Shown in pieces: positions 1 to 12,729 of a stretch of DNA of 64,000 nucleotides. A model generated the notes under the pieces. The model saw only the letters and a list, made by a program, of their open reading frames with translations, was not told where the DNA came from and searched no databases. This stretch comes from Streptomyces deccanensis. Its GTDB lineage: Bacteria > Actinomycetota > Actinomycetes > Streptomycetales > Streptomycetaceae. Each line of letters starts with the position of its first letter. The first letter of the stretch is position 1. The stretch is taken from assembly GCF_022385335.1 (NCBI RefSeq), contig NZ_CP092431.1:5332001-5396000 (forward strand), given 5' to 3'. The translations under genes and the position numbers were made by a program.

Positions 1-78
1 GCCACCGATCACCTCCATCGCGGTGTCGATCCCGCAGATGTGGCCGTCCGGTGCGCCCGGCCGATTCAGCGTCGCCAT
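1..78 (-). CDS. HxlR-family transcriptional regulator, N-terminal fragment
   Basis: Only the first 26 codons are inside the window. The start codon is at 76-78 on the minus strand and the reading frame runs off the left edge. The translated peptide MATLNRPGAPDGHICGIDTA, continuing MEVIGG, matches the N-terminus of HxlR-type winged-helix regulators, where a Cys followed by a hydrophobic residue-rich stretch and VIGGKW opens the DNA-binding domain. It is divergent from the oxidoreductase gene starting at 177, the usual arrangement for HxlR regulators and the redox enzymes they control. HxlR proteins often sense electrophiles or oxidants through that N-terminal Cys (here Cys15). The family call rests on a short peptide, so confidence is moderate. 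Confidence 0.6.
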   Translation of the reverse strand, partial: MATLNRPGAPDGHICGIDTAMEVIGG

Positions 79-130
79 GTCCCCCACCCCTCCGACGTGC
101 TCGCTCACCTCAGGGTAACCACCCACTCCG

Positions 131-142
131 AAGTACGTACTT
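131..142. promoter_or_regulatory. Palindrome in the HxlR/oxidoreductase intergenic region, candidate operator
   Basis: AAGTACGTACTT is a perfect 12-bp palindrome 52 bp upstream of the partial HxlR gene and 35 bp upstream of the oxidoreductase gene. Operators of HxlR-family proteins such as YodB are built from TACT/AGTA half sites, and both half sites are present here. Function is inferred from position and sequence only. Confidence 0.4.
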
Positions 143-176
143 GATCACTTTCGCGCCCGTGACCAGCCTGTTCGGC

Positions 177-1058
177 ATGACACAGAATCCTTCCGAGAAG
201 ACCGCCGTCACCTTGCTGGGCCTCGGCGCGATGGGCACCGCGTTGGCCCGTGCGTGGCGGGCCGCAGGCCATCCGCTCACCGTCTGGAACCGCACACCGG
301 CCCGCTCCGCGGTGCTCGCCGCCGAGGGCGCGCGGGTCGCGGACAGCGCCGCCGAGGCGGTCGCCGCGAACACCCTGGTCGTCGTCTGCCTGTTGGACGA
401 CGCCTCCGTGGAGGAGGCACTGGCCGATGCCGACCTCACCGGCCGCGACCTGGTGAACCTGACCACGACGACCCCCGCCCAGGCCCGCGCCCGCGCCGAG
501 TGGGCCGAGGCTCGGGGCGCCCGTTACCTGGACGGCGGCATCATGGCCGTCCCGCCGATGGTCGGCGTCCCCGAGGCCGGGGGCTACGTGTTCTACAGCG
601 GCTCGCGGCAGCTGTTCGACCAGCACCGGGCCGCCCTGGCCGTCCCGGTCGGCACCACCTACGTCGGCGAGGACGCGGGCTTCGCGGCCCTGCACGACGT
701 GGCCCTCCTCAGCGCGATGTACGGCATGTTCGCCGGCGCCGCGCACGCCTTCGCCCTGATCCGCAAGGAGGACATCGACCCGGCGTCCTTCGCCCCGCTG
801 CTCGCGGACTGGCTCGCCGCGATGGCCCCGGCGGTGCACCAGACCGCCGAGCAACTGCGGAGCGGTGACTACACGCGAGGCGTCGTCTCCAACCTGGCCA
901 TGCAGGTGGCCGGCACCCCGACCTTCCTCACCACCGCCGAGCAACAGGGCGTCAGCCCCGAACTCCTCACCCCCTACTTCGCGTTGATGCGTCGTCGCCT
1001 GGCCGAGGGCACCGCAGAGGAGGACCTGACGGGGGTGATCGACCTGCTGCTGCGCTGA
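177..1058 (+). CDS. NAD(P)-dependent oxidoreductase, 6PGDH/beta-hydroxyacid dehydrogenase (imine-reductase-like) family
   Basis: A 293-residue soluble enzyme. The N-terminal Rossmann fold carries GLGAMG at residues 15-20 and NRT at 38-40; an Arg after the second strand is typical of NADPH preference. The length and the helical C-terminal half fit the 6-phosphogluconate-dehydrogenase-like superfamily, which includes beta-hydroxyacid dehydrogenases and bacterial imine reductases. The canonical beta-hydroxyacid dehydrogenase catalytic Lys motif is not evident, which favours the imine-reductase-like branch; that is an inference. The start at 177 was chosen over an in-frame upstream ATG at 51 because the extra 42 residues are low-complexity and would overlap the divergent regulator. 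It is probably controlled by the divergent HxlR protein. The substrate cannot be read from the sequence. Confidence 0.75.
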   Translation: MTQNPSEKTAVTLLGLGAMGTALARAWRAAGHPLTVWNRTPARSAVLAAEGARVADSAAEAVAANTLVVVCLLDDASVEEALADADLTGRDLVNLTTTTPAQARARAEWAEARGARYLDGGIMAVPPMVGVPEAGGYVFYSGSRQLFDQHRAALAVPVGTTYVGEDAGFAALHDVALLSAMYGMFAGAAHAFALIRKEDIDPASFAPLLADWLAAMAPAVHQTAEQLRSGDYTRGVVSNLAMQVAGTPTFLTTAEQQGVSPELLTPYFALMRRRLAEGTAEEDLTGVIDLLLR

Positions 1059-1232
1059 CCGGCACCGGGTGTCCGCGGGCCGTCCGGCGCACCCCTCACC
1101 CGTGGCCGCTCCCCGGGTCGTGGGTGACGACGGCAACGAGCGACGCGCAACCTGAGAGTTTCCAGGTTCCCTCCCACCCCGAGTCCTCCAAGACTTGGCG
1201 CCGGACCTGCCATCACATTCCCAGGGGGAGCC

Positions 1233-1793
1233 ATGTCTTTTCGTCAGCGAGTGATCTCGGCCGTGATCGGTGCCGCCACGGTGGCCGTCCTGGGGTTGAG
1301 CGCCTCCCCGGCCTCCGCGAGCGTCTCGGACGGTTTTGTCAGCGGAGGCGGTGACTTCGACAACGACTGGGGGGACGAGGGCCCACTCTCCATGAACAGC
1401 AACACCCGATCCAACGCCACATGCCTGTGGCAGCAGATCCTCTGGGCGGAGGGGGCCAGCGAGCAGAACGGCACCGACTTCGACGCCTCCGACATCGACG
1501 GCGTCTTCGGGGAGAACACCCGGCACGCGACGATGGACCTGCAGCGACGCTGGAAGCTGGAGGACGTCGACGGCATCGTCGGGCCCGACACCTTCGGCTA
1601 CCTGGACGGCAGGCGGCTGGTGCACTACGACGGCAGCGAGTCAGGCACCCTGTGGATGCACTACAACGGGCCCACGCACCACTTCTACATCACCCGGTCC
1701 GGTGCCGGGAGGTACGGCTTCTGGGAGGGCTCGGACAACGACAACGGGACCCCGATCCGGTACGCCTCGTACACGTCCCGCAACTGCAGCTGA
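1233..1793 (+). CDS. Secreted peptidoglycan-binding-domain protein
   Basis: A 186-residue protein. It has a classical Sec signal peptide (MSFRQR, a hydrophobic core through about residue 25, then ASA before SVSDGF). Residues about 60-125 resemble the PG_binding_1 repeat of cell-wall hydrolases: CLWQQIL near the start, then DIDGVFGENTRHATMDLQRR and VDGIVGPDTFGYL, with the family's D-G-x-x-G-x-x-T pattern repeated. The C-terminal about 60 residues are Tyr/His/Gly-rich and have no domain I recognise. No catalytic domain is attached, so it probably binds the wall or acts as an adaptor or inhibitor. The SD GGGGGA lies 3-4 bases before the ATG. A strong terminator-like hairpin follows at 1916. Confidence 0.7.
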   Translation: MSFRQRVISAVIGAATVAVLGLSASPASASVSDGFVSGGGDFDNDWGDEGPLSMNSNTRSNATCLWQQILWAEGASEQNGTDFDASDIDGVFGENTRHATMDLQRRWKLEDVDGIVGPDTFGYLDGRRLVHYDGSESGTLWMHYNGPTHHFYITRSGAGRYGFWEGSDNDNGTPIRYASYTSRNCS

Positions 1794-1915
1794 CACCGGC
1801 AGGGTGATGCCTACGGCCACGCGGTGGGCCTCGGCCTCGGTACGTCCCGGAGCACCCGGCTCCCGGGCCCCGCACCGAGCCCGAACCTGGTGAACCAGCC
1901 TGGTGACGGACAGTG

Positions 1916-1963
1916 AACGGCGCGACGCTCGGCCGGGGGAACCCGGTCGAGCGTCGCGCCGTT
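1916..1963. terminator. Bidirectional intrinsic terminator between convergent genes
   Basis: A perfect 16-bp stem (1916-1931 pairs with 1948-1963) begins AACGGCGC. The 16-base loop can form a small inner CCGGG/CCCGG stem. It lies between the convergent genes ending at 1793 (plus) and 2010 (minus). Confidence 0.75.
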
Positions 1964-2009
1964 GGCGGCGGTCCTCACGTCGGCCGCCGCGTGGGCACCC
2001 GCAGGGCGG

Positions 2010-6215
<4,206 letters not shown>

Positions 6216-6228
6216 CTACGGTGCCCCC

Positions 6229-7086
6229 ATGGTGGCGGGTGTGGTGCTGGCGTTGTGCGCGGCCGTGTGCATGGGTACGGCGACGGTGCTGCAGGCGCTG
6301 GGGGCGCGGCGGGCGGCGGCCGAGGGAGGGCGTACCCGGGGGCGGGTCGTGGCGAGGGCGCTGCGGGGCTGGCCGTTCCTCGCGGGCGCCGGCCTGGACA
6401 CGCTCGGGTTCGCGGCACAGGTCGGGGCGTTGCTACTGGTGCCGCTGTTCCTGGTGGAGGCGTTCGTCGCCGCCTCGCTGGCGGTCACGGCGGTCGTCGG
6501 CACAGTCGTACTGGGGCTGAGGCCGCGCCGTGCCGAATGGGCCGCCGTCCTCGTGGTGTGCCTCGGCCTGGTGACGCTCGCGGTGTCCGCCGGGCACGAC
6601 GGGCCCGGTGACGGGGACACCCCCCTGCGGGTCGCGATGCTGGCGGCGTCGGTGCTGGTGGTGGGGGCGGGGTGGGTGCTGGGCGGCCGGTTGCGGCGGG
6701 GCCGTACCGTCGTCCTCGGGGCGGCGGCGGGCCTCGCCTTCGGCCTCACCGCGATCGCCGTACGCCTGCTGCCCGACGCGACGGTGCCGGAGGTGTTCGG
6801 CAACCCCGCCGCGTACGCCGTCGTCGTCTCCGGTCTCGGCGGCTACCTCCTCCTCGTCCAGGCCCTCCAGTCCGGCTCGGTCACGGCGGCGACGGCGGCG
6901 ATGGTGATCTGCGAGACCGTGTGGCCCGGGGTCTTCGGGGTGGTGTGGCTCGGCGACACCACCCGCGAGGGGTACGGGTGGCTGGCGGTGGTCGGGTTCG
7001 TGGGCTGTGTGGGGGGTGGGGTGGCGCTGGCGCGGTTCGGTGAGGCGGGGGAGGGCGAGAGGGACGAGTCCGGGCGGCGGCCATGA
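6229..7086 (+). CDS. EamA/NIPA-like integral membrane transporter
   Basis: A 285-residue polytopic membrane protein with about nine hydrophobic helices and almost no polar loops. It opens with VVLALCAAVCMGTATVLQAL, a typical first helix of DMT-superfamily (EamA/NIPA-like) transporters, and shows the internal duplication of that superfamily (two halves of 4-5 helices with a short Gly-rich hinge near residue 125). A small-metabolite or metal-ion export or uptake role is likely, but the substrate is unknown. No clear SD precedes the ATG. The gene ends 8 bp before the 3' end of the convergent AsnC regulator gene, with no room for a separate terminator. Confidence 0.65.
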   Translation: MVAGVVLALCAAVCMGTATVLQALGARRAAAEGGRTRGRVVARALRGWPFLAGAGLDTLGFAAQVGALLLVPLFLVEAFVAASLAVTAVVGTVVLGLRPRRAEWAAVLVVCLGLVTLAVSAGHDGPGDGDTPLRVAMLAASVLVVGAGWVLGGRLRRGRTVVLGAAAGLAFGLTAIAVRLLPDATVPEVFGNPAAYAVVVSGLGGYLLLVQALQSGSVTAATAAMVICETVWPGVFGVVWLGDTTREGYGWLAVVGFVGCVGGGVALARFGEAGEGERDESGRRP

Positions 7087-7094
7087 GTGGTGAC

Positions 7095-7586
7095 CTACCT
7101 TCCCGTGGCGCCGGGCTCCTGGCCGTCCAGGGGTGTCATGACCCGTACGTTCGTCTGCTGGTAGATCACCGAGCTGCGGAAACTCACCACCTCCCGGCGG
7201 GCGCTGAAGCGGTCCATGAGGAAGGCGTGCAGGCGCTCGATGTCCGGTACGGCCACGTGGACGACGAAGTCGTCGTCGCCGGAGACCACGAAGACGGAGA
7301 CCACCTCGGGGAGTTGGGCCAGATACGCCTCGAAGCCGGAGATCACGTCGCGGCTCAGCGGGCGCAGCCGGGCGAACACGAGGGCCTGGAGGGAGCGGCC
7401 GAGCAGGCGCGGTTGTACGGCGGCGTGGTAGCCGGTGATCACGCCGCGCGACCGTAAGGCTCGGACCCGTTCCAGGCAGGTGGAGGGGGCGATGCCTGCG
7501 AGGCGGGCCAACTCCCGGTTGGTGAGCCGTGCATCGCGTTGCAGATGACCGAGGATCACCGAATCAATGTCGTCCATGGCCGTCAT
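7095..7586 (-). CDS. Lrp/AsnC-family transcriptional regulator
   Basis: A 163-residue regulator. The N-terminal winged helix-turn-helix (residues about 4-63) contains the family signatures LDxxILxxLQRDARLTNRELA and APSTCLERVRALRSRGVITG. The C-terminal RAM/AsnC ligand-binding domain (about 70-150) includes VVSVFVVSGDDDFVVHVAVPD. Such proteins bind amino acids and form octamers on DNA. The divergent gene at 7688 encodes a methyltransferase, the most likely target besides itself. ATG at 7577 is an alternative start three codons in; the SD AGGA sits awkwardly for both. Confidence 0.85.
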   Translation of the reverse strand: MTAMDDIDSVILGHLQRDARLTNRELARLAGIAPSTCLERVRALRSRGVITGYHAAVQPRLLGRSLQALVFARLRPLSRDVISGFEAYLAQLPEVVSVFVVSGDDDFVVHVAVPDIERLHAFLMDRFSARREVVSFRSSVIYQQTNVRVMTPLDGQEPGATGR

Positions 7587-7687
7587 TTTCCTGGGCGGGG
7601 CGAATATGGTTCGGCGGAGCGTCCGTAGCGCCGTATCCCGCTCTAGATTTCCCTTCGCCCGCCGGATGTGAAGGGGAGACGTGCCGC

Positions 7688-8557
7688 ATGACGACCGCCG
7701 CGACCGACACCGTCGACACCATCGACGCGATCGACAAGACAGCCGCGACCGCCTCGACGGCGGTCGATCACTATGACCGGTTCCTCGCCGAGCACTACAC
7801 GTGGATGCTCGGTGGTGATCTGCCGGCGCTCGCCGAGGCCCAGCGCGCGTTCCTGGCGGAGTGGGGTGTGGTTCCCGTACGGGACGGAGCGGCTGAGCAC
7901 TCGGCCGGGTCCGGACTCGGGGCCGGTGCCCTGGCCGTGGATCTGGGGTGCGGTCCGGGGCAGACGAGTCTCGCGCTGGCCGGGGTGGGCTTCGACTCCG
8001 TGCTAGCCGTCGACCTGAGCGAGCCGTTGCTCGACGAACTCGCGGTACACGCGGCCGGGTTGCCCGCCGTGCGTCCCGTGCGGGCGGATGTGCGGACGGC
8101 GCTGCCTGAGCTGGTGCGGCCGGGTTCGGCGGCGGCGGTCGTCTGTCTCGGTGACACGCTGACCCATCTGCCGACGAGAGCGGACGTGGCCGCGCTGTTC
8201 GCCGATGTCGCCGACGCCCTCGCGCCCGACGGGACGGCCCTCTTCGGCTACCGCGACCTGACGGTCCCGCTGACCGGCACGGACCGCTTCCTCCCGGTCC
8301 GCGCCACCGAGGACCGGATCATGACCTGCTTCCTGGAGTACCCGGGTGACTTCGACGACTACACGGTCGTCGTGCACGACGTGGTCCACAGCCGGGACGG
8401 CTCCGGCGGCGACTGGGCCATGCGCGCGCACAGTTACCGGAAACTGCGGCTCTCCCACGCGTGGGTCATGGAGCGGTTCCGGGTCGCCGGGCTGCGTCCG
8501 ACACGGGAGGGGGCCGGCCCGGGCGGCATGCGGATCGTGGCGCTGCGGCGCGCGTAG
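7688..8557 (+). CDS. Class I SAM-dependent methyltransferase
   Basis: A 289-residue soluble enzyme. Motif I of the Rossmann-like SAM fold is AVDLGCGPGQTSLALA (near residue 85-100), followed by the acidic ribose-binding residue in VLAVDLSEP and motif IV around VVCLGDTLTHLP. The segment before motif I (FLAEHYTWMLGGD) resembles small-molecule methyltransferases. The start at 7688 excludes 53 in-frame codons that lie over the AsnC promoter and look non-coding; the first ORF residues after it are Thr/Ala-rich. It is divergent from the AsnC regulator and probably regulated by it. The methyl acceptor is unknown. Confidence 0.75.
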   Translation: MTTAATDTVDTIDAIDKTAATASTAVDHYDRFLAEHYTWMLGGDLPALAEAQRAFLAEWGVVPVRDGAAEHSAGSGLGAGALAVDLGCGPGQTSLALAGVGFDSVLAVDLSEPLLDELAVHAAGLPAVRPVRADVRTALPELVRPGSAAAVVCLGDTLTHLPTRADVAALFADVADALAPDGTALFGYRDLTVPLTGTDRFLPVRATEDRIMTCFLEYPGDFDDYTVVVHDVVHSRDGSGGDWAMRAHSYRKLRLSHAWVMERFRVAGLRPTREGAGPGGMRIVALRRA

Positions 8558-8655
8558 GAAAGGGTTCGGGCCGCGCGGCAACCCGCGAGTTGCCGGCGGC
8601 GACCACAGGGTGAAGTGAAGGTACGTGAAATCCCGCCCCCACAAGGGAGTTCACC

Positions 8656-9597
8656 ATGCACATCAAGCGCACCCGCATCGCAAGACTGCTCACCGTGCTC
8701 GCCGCGGTCCTGACCGTGCTGCTCGCGCCCGGTCTGGCCACCCCGTCCGTCGCGCAGGCGGCCAACGACCGAGCGGCACAGGAACAGGTCCGGGAACAGG
8801 CCCAGGACCGGGCGGTGGCCGCCGCGGTCGCCGCCGCGCCCGCCGCCTGGAACCCGCCCTCGCACCTGGTCCAGCCCCTGAACGAGGTCTGGAACCACGT
8901 CGAGTCGACCTACGGCAACCTCTACGGCTTCCGCAACTACGGCTGGGACCAGATCATGGCCAACCGCGGAAGCGTCAACTACTGCGTCCGCTGGGAGTCG
9001 GACCAGCCGGTCAGCGTCGCCCTGCGCGACCAGATCCACGCCGCGCTGAAGAAGCAGTTCGGCAAGTGGATGGCGGCGATGGTCGACAACGGCGCCGGCC
9101 ACAACGCCTGGCCGTACACCAACGTCCCCGTCAACATCGTCGGCTGGGCGGTGAGGAACCGCTCGACCCTCCAGTGGAGCGACAACTCCGTCGACATCTA
9201 CACCAACATGCTGGACGGCGCGGGCGCCCCGCAGTGCAACCCCGACTGCGGCCGCTTCTTCCACCAGGACGGCAACTACTCCCGCTGTCCCGGCGGCGCC
9301 GCCCGCCACTACGACCAGTCCCTCTGGCTCACCGAGGGCTTCGGCGGCGGCGCCGGCGGCGACTGGGGCCAGCGCATGGGCCGCTCCTACTTCACCGGCG
9401 CCCTGAACCAGGAGAACATCCACATCTATCTGCACGAGGTCGGCCACACCTTCGGCCTCGACGACTTCTACGACTGGACCCCGACCGGCCAGTGCTGCTT
9501 CCTCATGAAGGCGGGCAGCGCCACCCAGATCACCGAGTTCGACAAGTGGATGTTCCGAGACTTCTGGCGCCACATGAAGTCCCGGTACGGCCTCTGA
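8656..9597 (+). CDS. Secreted metzincin-like zinc metallopeptidase
   Basis: A 313-residue exported protein. It has an N-terminal Sec signal (RTRIARLLTVLAAVLTVLL, cleavage probably after VAQA). Near residue 259 it carries HEVGHTFGLDD, the HExxHxxGxxD zinc-binding signature of metzincins, and about 25 residues later CCFLMKAGSA, a plausible Met-turn. Four or more Cys residues (PQCNPDCGRFF, RCPGG) suggest disulfides. The segment between signal and catalytic motif is rich in Trp/Asn/Tyr and has no domain I recognise; it may be a propeptide or a substrate-binding domain. SD AAGGGAG precedes the ATG by 6 bases. The peptide substrate is unknown. Confidence 0.7.
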   Translation: MHIKRTRIARLLTVLAAVLTVLLAPGLATPSVAQAANDRAAQEQVREQAQDRAVAAAVAAAPAAWNPPSHLVQPLNEVWNHVESTYGNLYGFRNYGWDQIMANRGSVNYCVRWESDQPVSVALRDQIHAALKKQFGKWMAAMVDNGAGHNAWPYTNVPVNIVGWAVRNRSTLQWSDNSVDIYTNMLDGAGAPQCNPDCGRFFHQDGNYSRCPGGAARHYDQSLWLTEGFGGGAGGDWGQRMGRSYFTGALNQENIHIYLHEVGHTFGLDDFYDWTPTGQCCFLMKAGSATQITEFDKWMFRDFWRHMKSRYGL

Positions 9598-9620
9598 CAC
9601 CCTTCGTCCAGCGATGTGCG

Positions 9621-9650
9621 GCGGGGCCATGACAGATGTCATGGCCCCGC
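9621..9650. terminator. Intrinsic terminator downstream of the metallopeptidase gene
   Basis: Two 14-base perfectly complementary arms (9621-9634 with 9637-9650; left arm GCGGGGCCATGACA) with a tiny loop, 24 bases after the stop codon. Confidence 0.75.
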
Positions 9651-9773
9651 TGTGAGAGTGATCGTCCGCGAGAAGGATGTAGTGCGCACCGGTTGGTCGT
9701 GACAATTACCTGGCAGGGCAACGGAGTTGACCGTCCGGGGCCGTTGGAGCGTCAGGATCGAGGGGGGCACGTC

Positions 9774-11102
9774 GTGCGTGGGCAACGTCTCGTCGGGACC
9801 GTGTTGGGGACCACACTTCTGCTGGGTGCGGCGGTACCCGCCGCCGAGGCGGCCGGGCCGGCGGCGGCGGGGGAGCGGCTGGACCGGGGCGAGTTGGGGG
9901 AGACGCTCGGCGCGGTGCGCGAGGCCGGGATGTACGGCACGTACGCGTCCGTGCGGGACGGCCGGGAGCGCTGGAGCGGCGCGGCCGGGCTGGCCGACGT
10001 GGACACCGGCCGCGAGGTCACCCCGAACATGCGGCACCGCGTCGGCAGCATCAGCAAGACGTTCACGGCCGTGGCGATCATGCAGCAGGTGGAGCGTGGC
10101 CGGATCCGCCTCGACGCCCCGGTCACGGACTACGTCCCCGAGCTGTTCGAGGGCACCGGCACCGACGGGGACGCCCGGGAGCGCGGGGACGCCGTCACCG
10201 TACGGATGCTCCTCAACCACACCAGCCACATAGGCGACTACGTCCTCGGCGCCTTCCCCTCCCTCGCCCAGAACTCCACCACCAGCCTCGACGAGCACCG
10301 CTTCCGCTCGATCGGCCCCCGCGAGCTGGTACGGCTGGGTCTCGCGGCCCCCACCACCGGGCGCCCCGGCGCCCAGCCGGGCAGGTACTCCAACACCAAC
10401 TACGTCGTGGCCGGCCTGATCCTGGAGAAGGTCACCGGCCAGAAGGCGTCGACGTACATCACCCGCAACGTCATCGACCGCGCCGGGCTGCGCCACACCT
10501 CGTACCCGCGCACCGCGTACATCAAGGGCCCGCACTCGCGGATGTACGAGTCGTTCTACGGGCTCATCGACCCGCCCCGCGACTACAGCGTCTACGACAT
10601 GTCCTGGGCGTACACGGCCGGCGCGATCGTCTCCACGACGGACGACCTCAACCGCTTCTACCGGCAGCTGCTCACCGGTGACCTGGTCCGCCGCTCGTCG
10701 CTCGACGAGATGCGGCGCACGGTCCCGGTGGAGATCGCCCCGGGCGCCGCGATCGACTACGGCCTCGGCATCTACACCCTCGACGTGCCCGGCTGCGGGC
10801 GGTTCTGGGGCCACGACGGCGGGGTCTTCGGCGCGGGCACCATCAGCCTCACCAGCGCGGACGGCGACCGACAGGTCTCCATGGGCTGGAACCTGATGAA
10901 GTACCAGCGCCTCAACGCGGACGGCACGGCGCTGGAGCCGAGCCCGATCGACGACGCGATCGAGCGACACGTCTTCGGGGCGTTGTGCCCGACGCCGGAG
11001 GAGCCGGGTTCGGGTTCGGGGGCCGGGACGAAGTCGCGGCTGGCGGCGGGGGACGCGTGGCGGTTCCTGCCGGACGGTCTGCTGGGTAGGACGCTTCCGT
11101 AG
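9774..11102 (+). CDS. Secreted serine hydrolase, beta-lactamase class C / DD-peptidase (S12) family
   Basis: A 442-residue exported enzyme. GTG 9774 was chosen because AGGGGGG lies 7-8 bases upstream and a signal peptide (RLVGTVLGTTLLLGAAVPAAEA) begins there; the in-frame ATG further upstream would bury the signal. All three penicillin-recognising motifs are visible: SISK (SxxK, near residue 93), YSN (YxN, near 205) and a HDG/GHDGG motif near 346 replacing KTG. The family covers D-alanyl-D-alanine carboxypeptidases, esterases and class C-like enzymes. The likely role is peptidoglycan or ester hydrolysis outside the cell, not drug resistance. The C-terminal 30 residues are Gly/Ser-rich. Confidence 0.8.
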   Translation: MRGQRLVGTVLGTTLLLGAAVPAAEAAGPAAAGERLDRGELGETLGAVREAGMYGTYASVRDGRERWSGAAGLADVDTGREVTPNMRHRVGSISKTFTAVAIMQQVERGRIRLDAPVTDYVPELFEGTGTDGDARERGDAVTVRMLLNHTSHIGDYVLGAFPSLAQNSTTSLDEHRFRSIGPRELVRLGLAAPTTGRPGAQPGRYSNTNYVVAGLILEKVTGQKASTYITRNVIDRAGLRHTSYPRTAYIKGPHSRMYESFYGLIDPPRDYSVYDMSWAYTAGAIVSTTDDLNRFYRQLLTGDLVRRSSLDEMRRTVPVEIAPGAAIDYGLGIYTLDVPGCGRFWGHDGGVFGAGTISLTSADGDRQVSMGWNLMKYQRLNADGTALEPSPIDDAIERHVFGALCPTPEEPGSGSGAGTKSRLAAGDAWRFLPDGLLGRTLP

Positions 11103-11132
11103 CCGTCCTCGCACCGCAGGGAGCACAGCGTC

Positions 11133-11756
11133 TTGCCCACCTTCGTCATCTTCGACCTGGAGTTCACGACCTGGCCCGGGGCCATGGAGCAGGACTGGTC
11201 GGCCCCCGGCCAACTGCGCGAGATCGTGCAGATCGGCGCGGTGCGGGTGAATGAGGAGTACGCCGTCGTCGAGGAGTACGAGACGCTGGTCCGCCCGGTG
11301 GTGAACCCCCGGCTCTCGCCGTTCTTCACCACCCTCACCGGCATCGACCAGGGTGACGTGGACCGGGACGGCCTGGCGCCGGCCCGGGCCCTCGACGACT
11401 TCCTCGCCTTCTGCCGGGGCGGGTCGGTCCTGTCCTACGGCAACGACATGCTCGTCCTCGGCGAGAACATCGGCTGGGCCCGGGCCCGGGGCGAGACGAT
11501 CGAGCACCGCGTGCTCGCCCCGGGCTTCCTCAACGTCCGGCCGTGGGTGAACGCCGTCGCCCCGGTGACGACCGGCGTCAACTCGGGCCGCCTCTGGCAG
11601 GCCCTGGGCCTCCCCCGGCCCGGCACCCCGGGCGCCGAACACTCGGCCCTCTTCGACTGCCACTCCATCGCGTCGGCCCTGCGCCACCTGGCGGGGACGG
11701 GGGTCGTCCTGCCGGACGGCCTCCTCCGCGTCAGTGGGGCCCGCGCGGGGAGTTGA
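11133..11756 (+). CDS. DEDDh-family 3'-5' exonuclease (ERI1/KapD-like)
   Basis: A 207-residue cytoplasmic nuclease. It begins with FVIFDLEFTTWPG, exonuclease motif I with the catalytic Asp-x-Glu, continues with the ExoI-like NPRLSPFFTTLTGI segment, motif II DFLAFC...YGNDMLVL, and ends with motif III EHSALFDCHS in which the His and Asp are five residues apart (DEDDh class). The domain fills the protein, as in ERI1/KapD-like stand-alone RNA or DNA trimming exonucleases. The TTG start at 11133 has GCAGGGAG eight bases upstream. The 3' end overlaps the convergent regulator gene by 26 bp. Confidence 0.75.
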   Translation: MPTFVIFDLEFTTWPGAMEQDWSAPGQLREIVQIGAVRVNEEYAVVEEYETLVRPVVNPRLSPFFTTLTGIDQGDVDRDGLAPARALDDFLAFCRGGSVLSYGNDMLVLGENIGWARARGETIEHRVLAPGFLNVRPWVNAVAPVTTGVNSGRLWQALGLPRPGTPGAEHSALFDCHSIASALRHLAGTGVVLPDGLLRVSGARAGS

Positions 11757-12729
11757 GGAGCTCGGCGCCGAGCGGGGAGAGCACGTGCCGCACGGTGTTG
11801 CCCTGTCTGCGGGTGGACACCAGCCCGGCCTGGCGCAGCACGGTGGCGTGCTGGCTCGCCGACGCCGCGGAGATGTCCGCGCGACGGGCCAGTTCACCGG
11901 TGGTGCTGCCGTGCACGAGCAGATGCATGACCGTCGCCCGGGTGCGGCCCAGCAGCGCCGCCAACGGGCGGGGGACCGGCTCGTCCCCCGCGGTGCCTCC
12001 CTCCGCCCAGCCCCGGCCGCGTACGACGGGATAGACCAGCACCGGAGCCGTGTCGGGGTTCTTGAGCGTGATGGGGGCGCCGAAGCAGAAGAACGACGGC
12101 AGGAGCACCAGGCCTCGGCCGTTGAGGAAGAGGTCCTGGTCCACGGGGTAGGGGAGTTCGAGCACGGGCGGCCGCCAGCGCGCCTGCGGGTGCAGATGGG
12201 TGAGCAGCCGTGCGACGCCTCCCGTGGCCAGGGCGTGCAGACGAGTGGCCCGGTCGGCCTCCAACTGGGCGCGGACGGCCCGCCAGTAGGGGGCCAGAGC
12301 TGTGCGGTGGTACCTCCGGACGGCTTCTCCGAGGGTCCCGAGGACCTCCGGGTCACCGGCGGCCAGTGCACCCAGCCGGGGGTCCGGCGCGCGCCGGGGG
12401 GCGAGGTCGCCGAGGTCGGCGCGGAGCCGGGTCCGGGGGGTGGCGAGCAGGTGGTCGAGGGCTTCGTCCAGGCAGGAGGTGCCCGCGGTCGGCGTGAGGA
12501 AGTCCGCCGAGTAGCCCACGGGCGGCGCCAGCTCGCACAGCATGCGGGTCAGGTGCGCCGTACCGCCGAGCAGCCGGCCGCGGGTCCGCTCGCGCCACAG
12601 GCCGAACTCCTTGGTGCCGGGCCGCTTCTGCAGGGCGTGCAGGCTCAGCAGCACCTCCCAGAGCACGTCCGGCTCGGCGGCCAGACGGGTGTTGCCCATG
12701 TCCTCGGTCGTGAAGTGGATGCTCAGCAC
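11731..12729 (-). CDS. ArsR-like winged-helix regulator (DUF5937-type)
   Basis: A 332-residue regulator. It starts VLSIHFTTEDMGNTRLA, continues with a long conserved helical domain (GYSADFLTP near 100, RWRPPVLELPYP, GRGLVLLPSFFCFG, PVLVYPV) and ends in an ArsR-type winged helix (about 265-325; TTGELARRADISAASASQHA followed by LRQAGLVSTRRQGNTVRHVL). The GTG start at 12729 has AGGGGGA five bases upstream. The N-terminal part is the actinobacterial DUF5937 domain, whose ligand is unknown. A clear paralog occurs at 56612-57640. No target gene is adjacent in a divergent position except the lipoprotein operon starting at 12998. Confidence 0.75.
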   Translation of the reverse strand: MLSIHFTTEDMGNTRLAAEPDVLWEVLLSLHALQKRPGTKEFGLWRERTRGRLLGGTAHLTRMLCELAPPVGYSADFLTPTAGTSCLDEALDHLLATPRTRLRADLGDLAPRRAPDPRLGALAAGDPEVLGTLGEAVRRYHRTALAPYWRAVRAQLEADRATRLHALATGGVARLLTHLHPQARWRPPVLELPYPVDQDLFLNGRGLVLLPSFFCFGAPITLKNPDTAPVLVYPVVRGRGWAEGGTAGDEPVPRPLAALLGRTRATVMHLLVHGSTTGELARRADISAASASQHATVLRQAGLVSTRRQGNTVRHVLSPLGAELLNSPRGPH

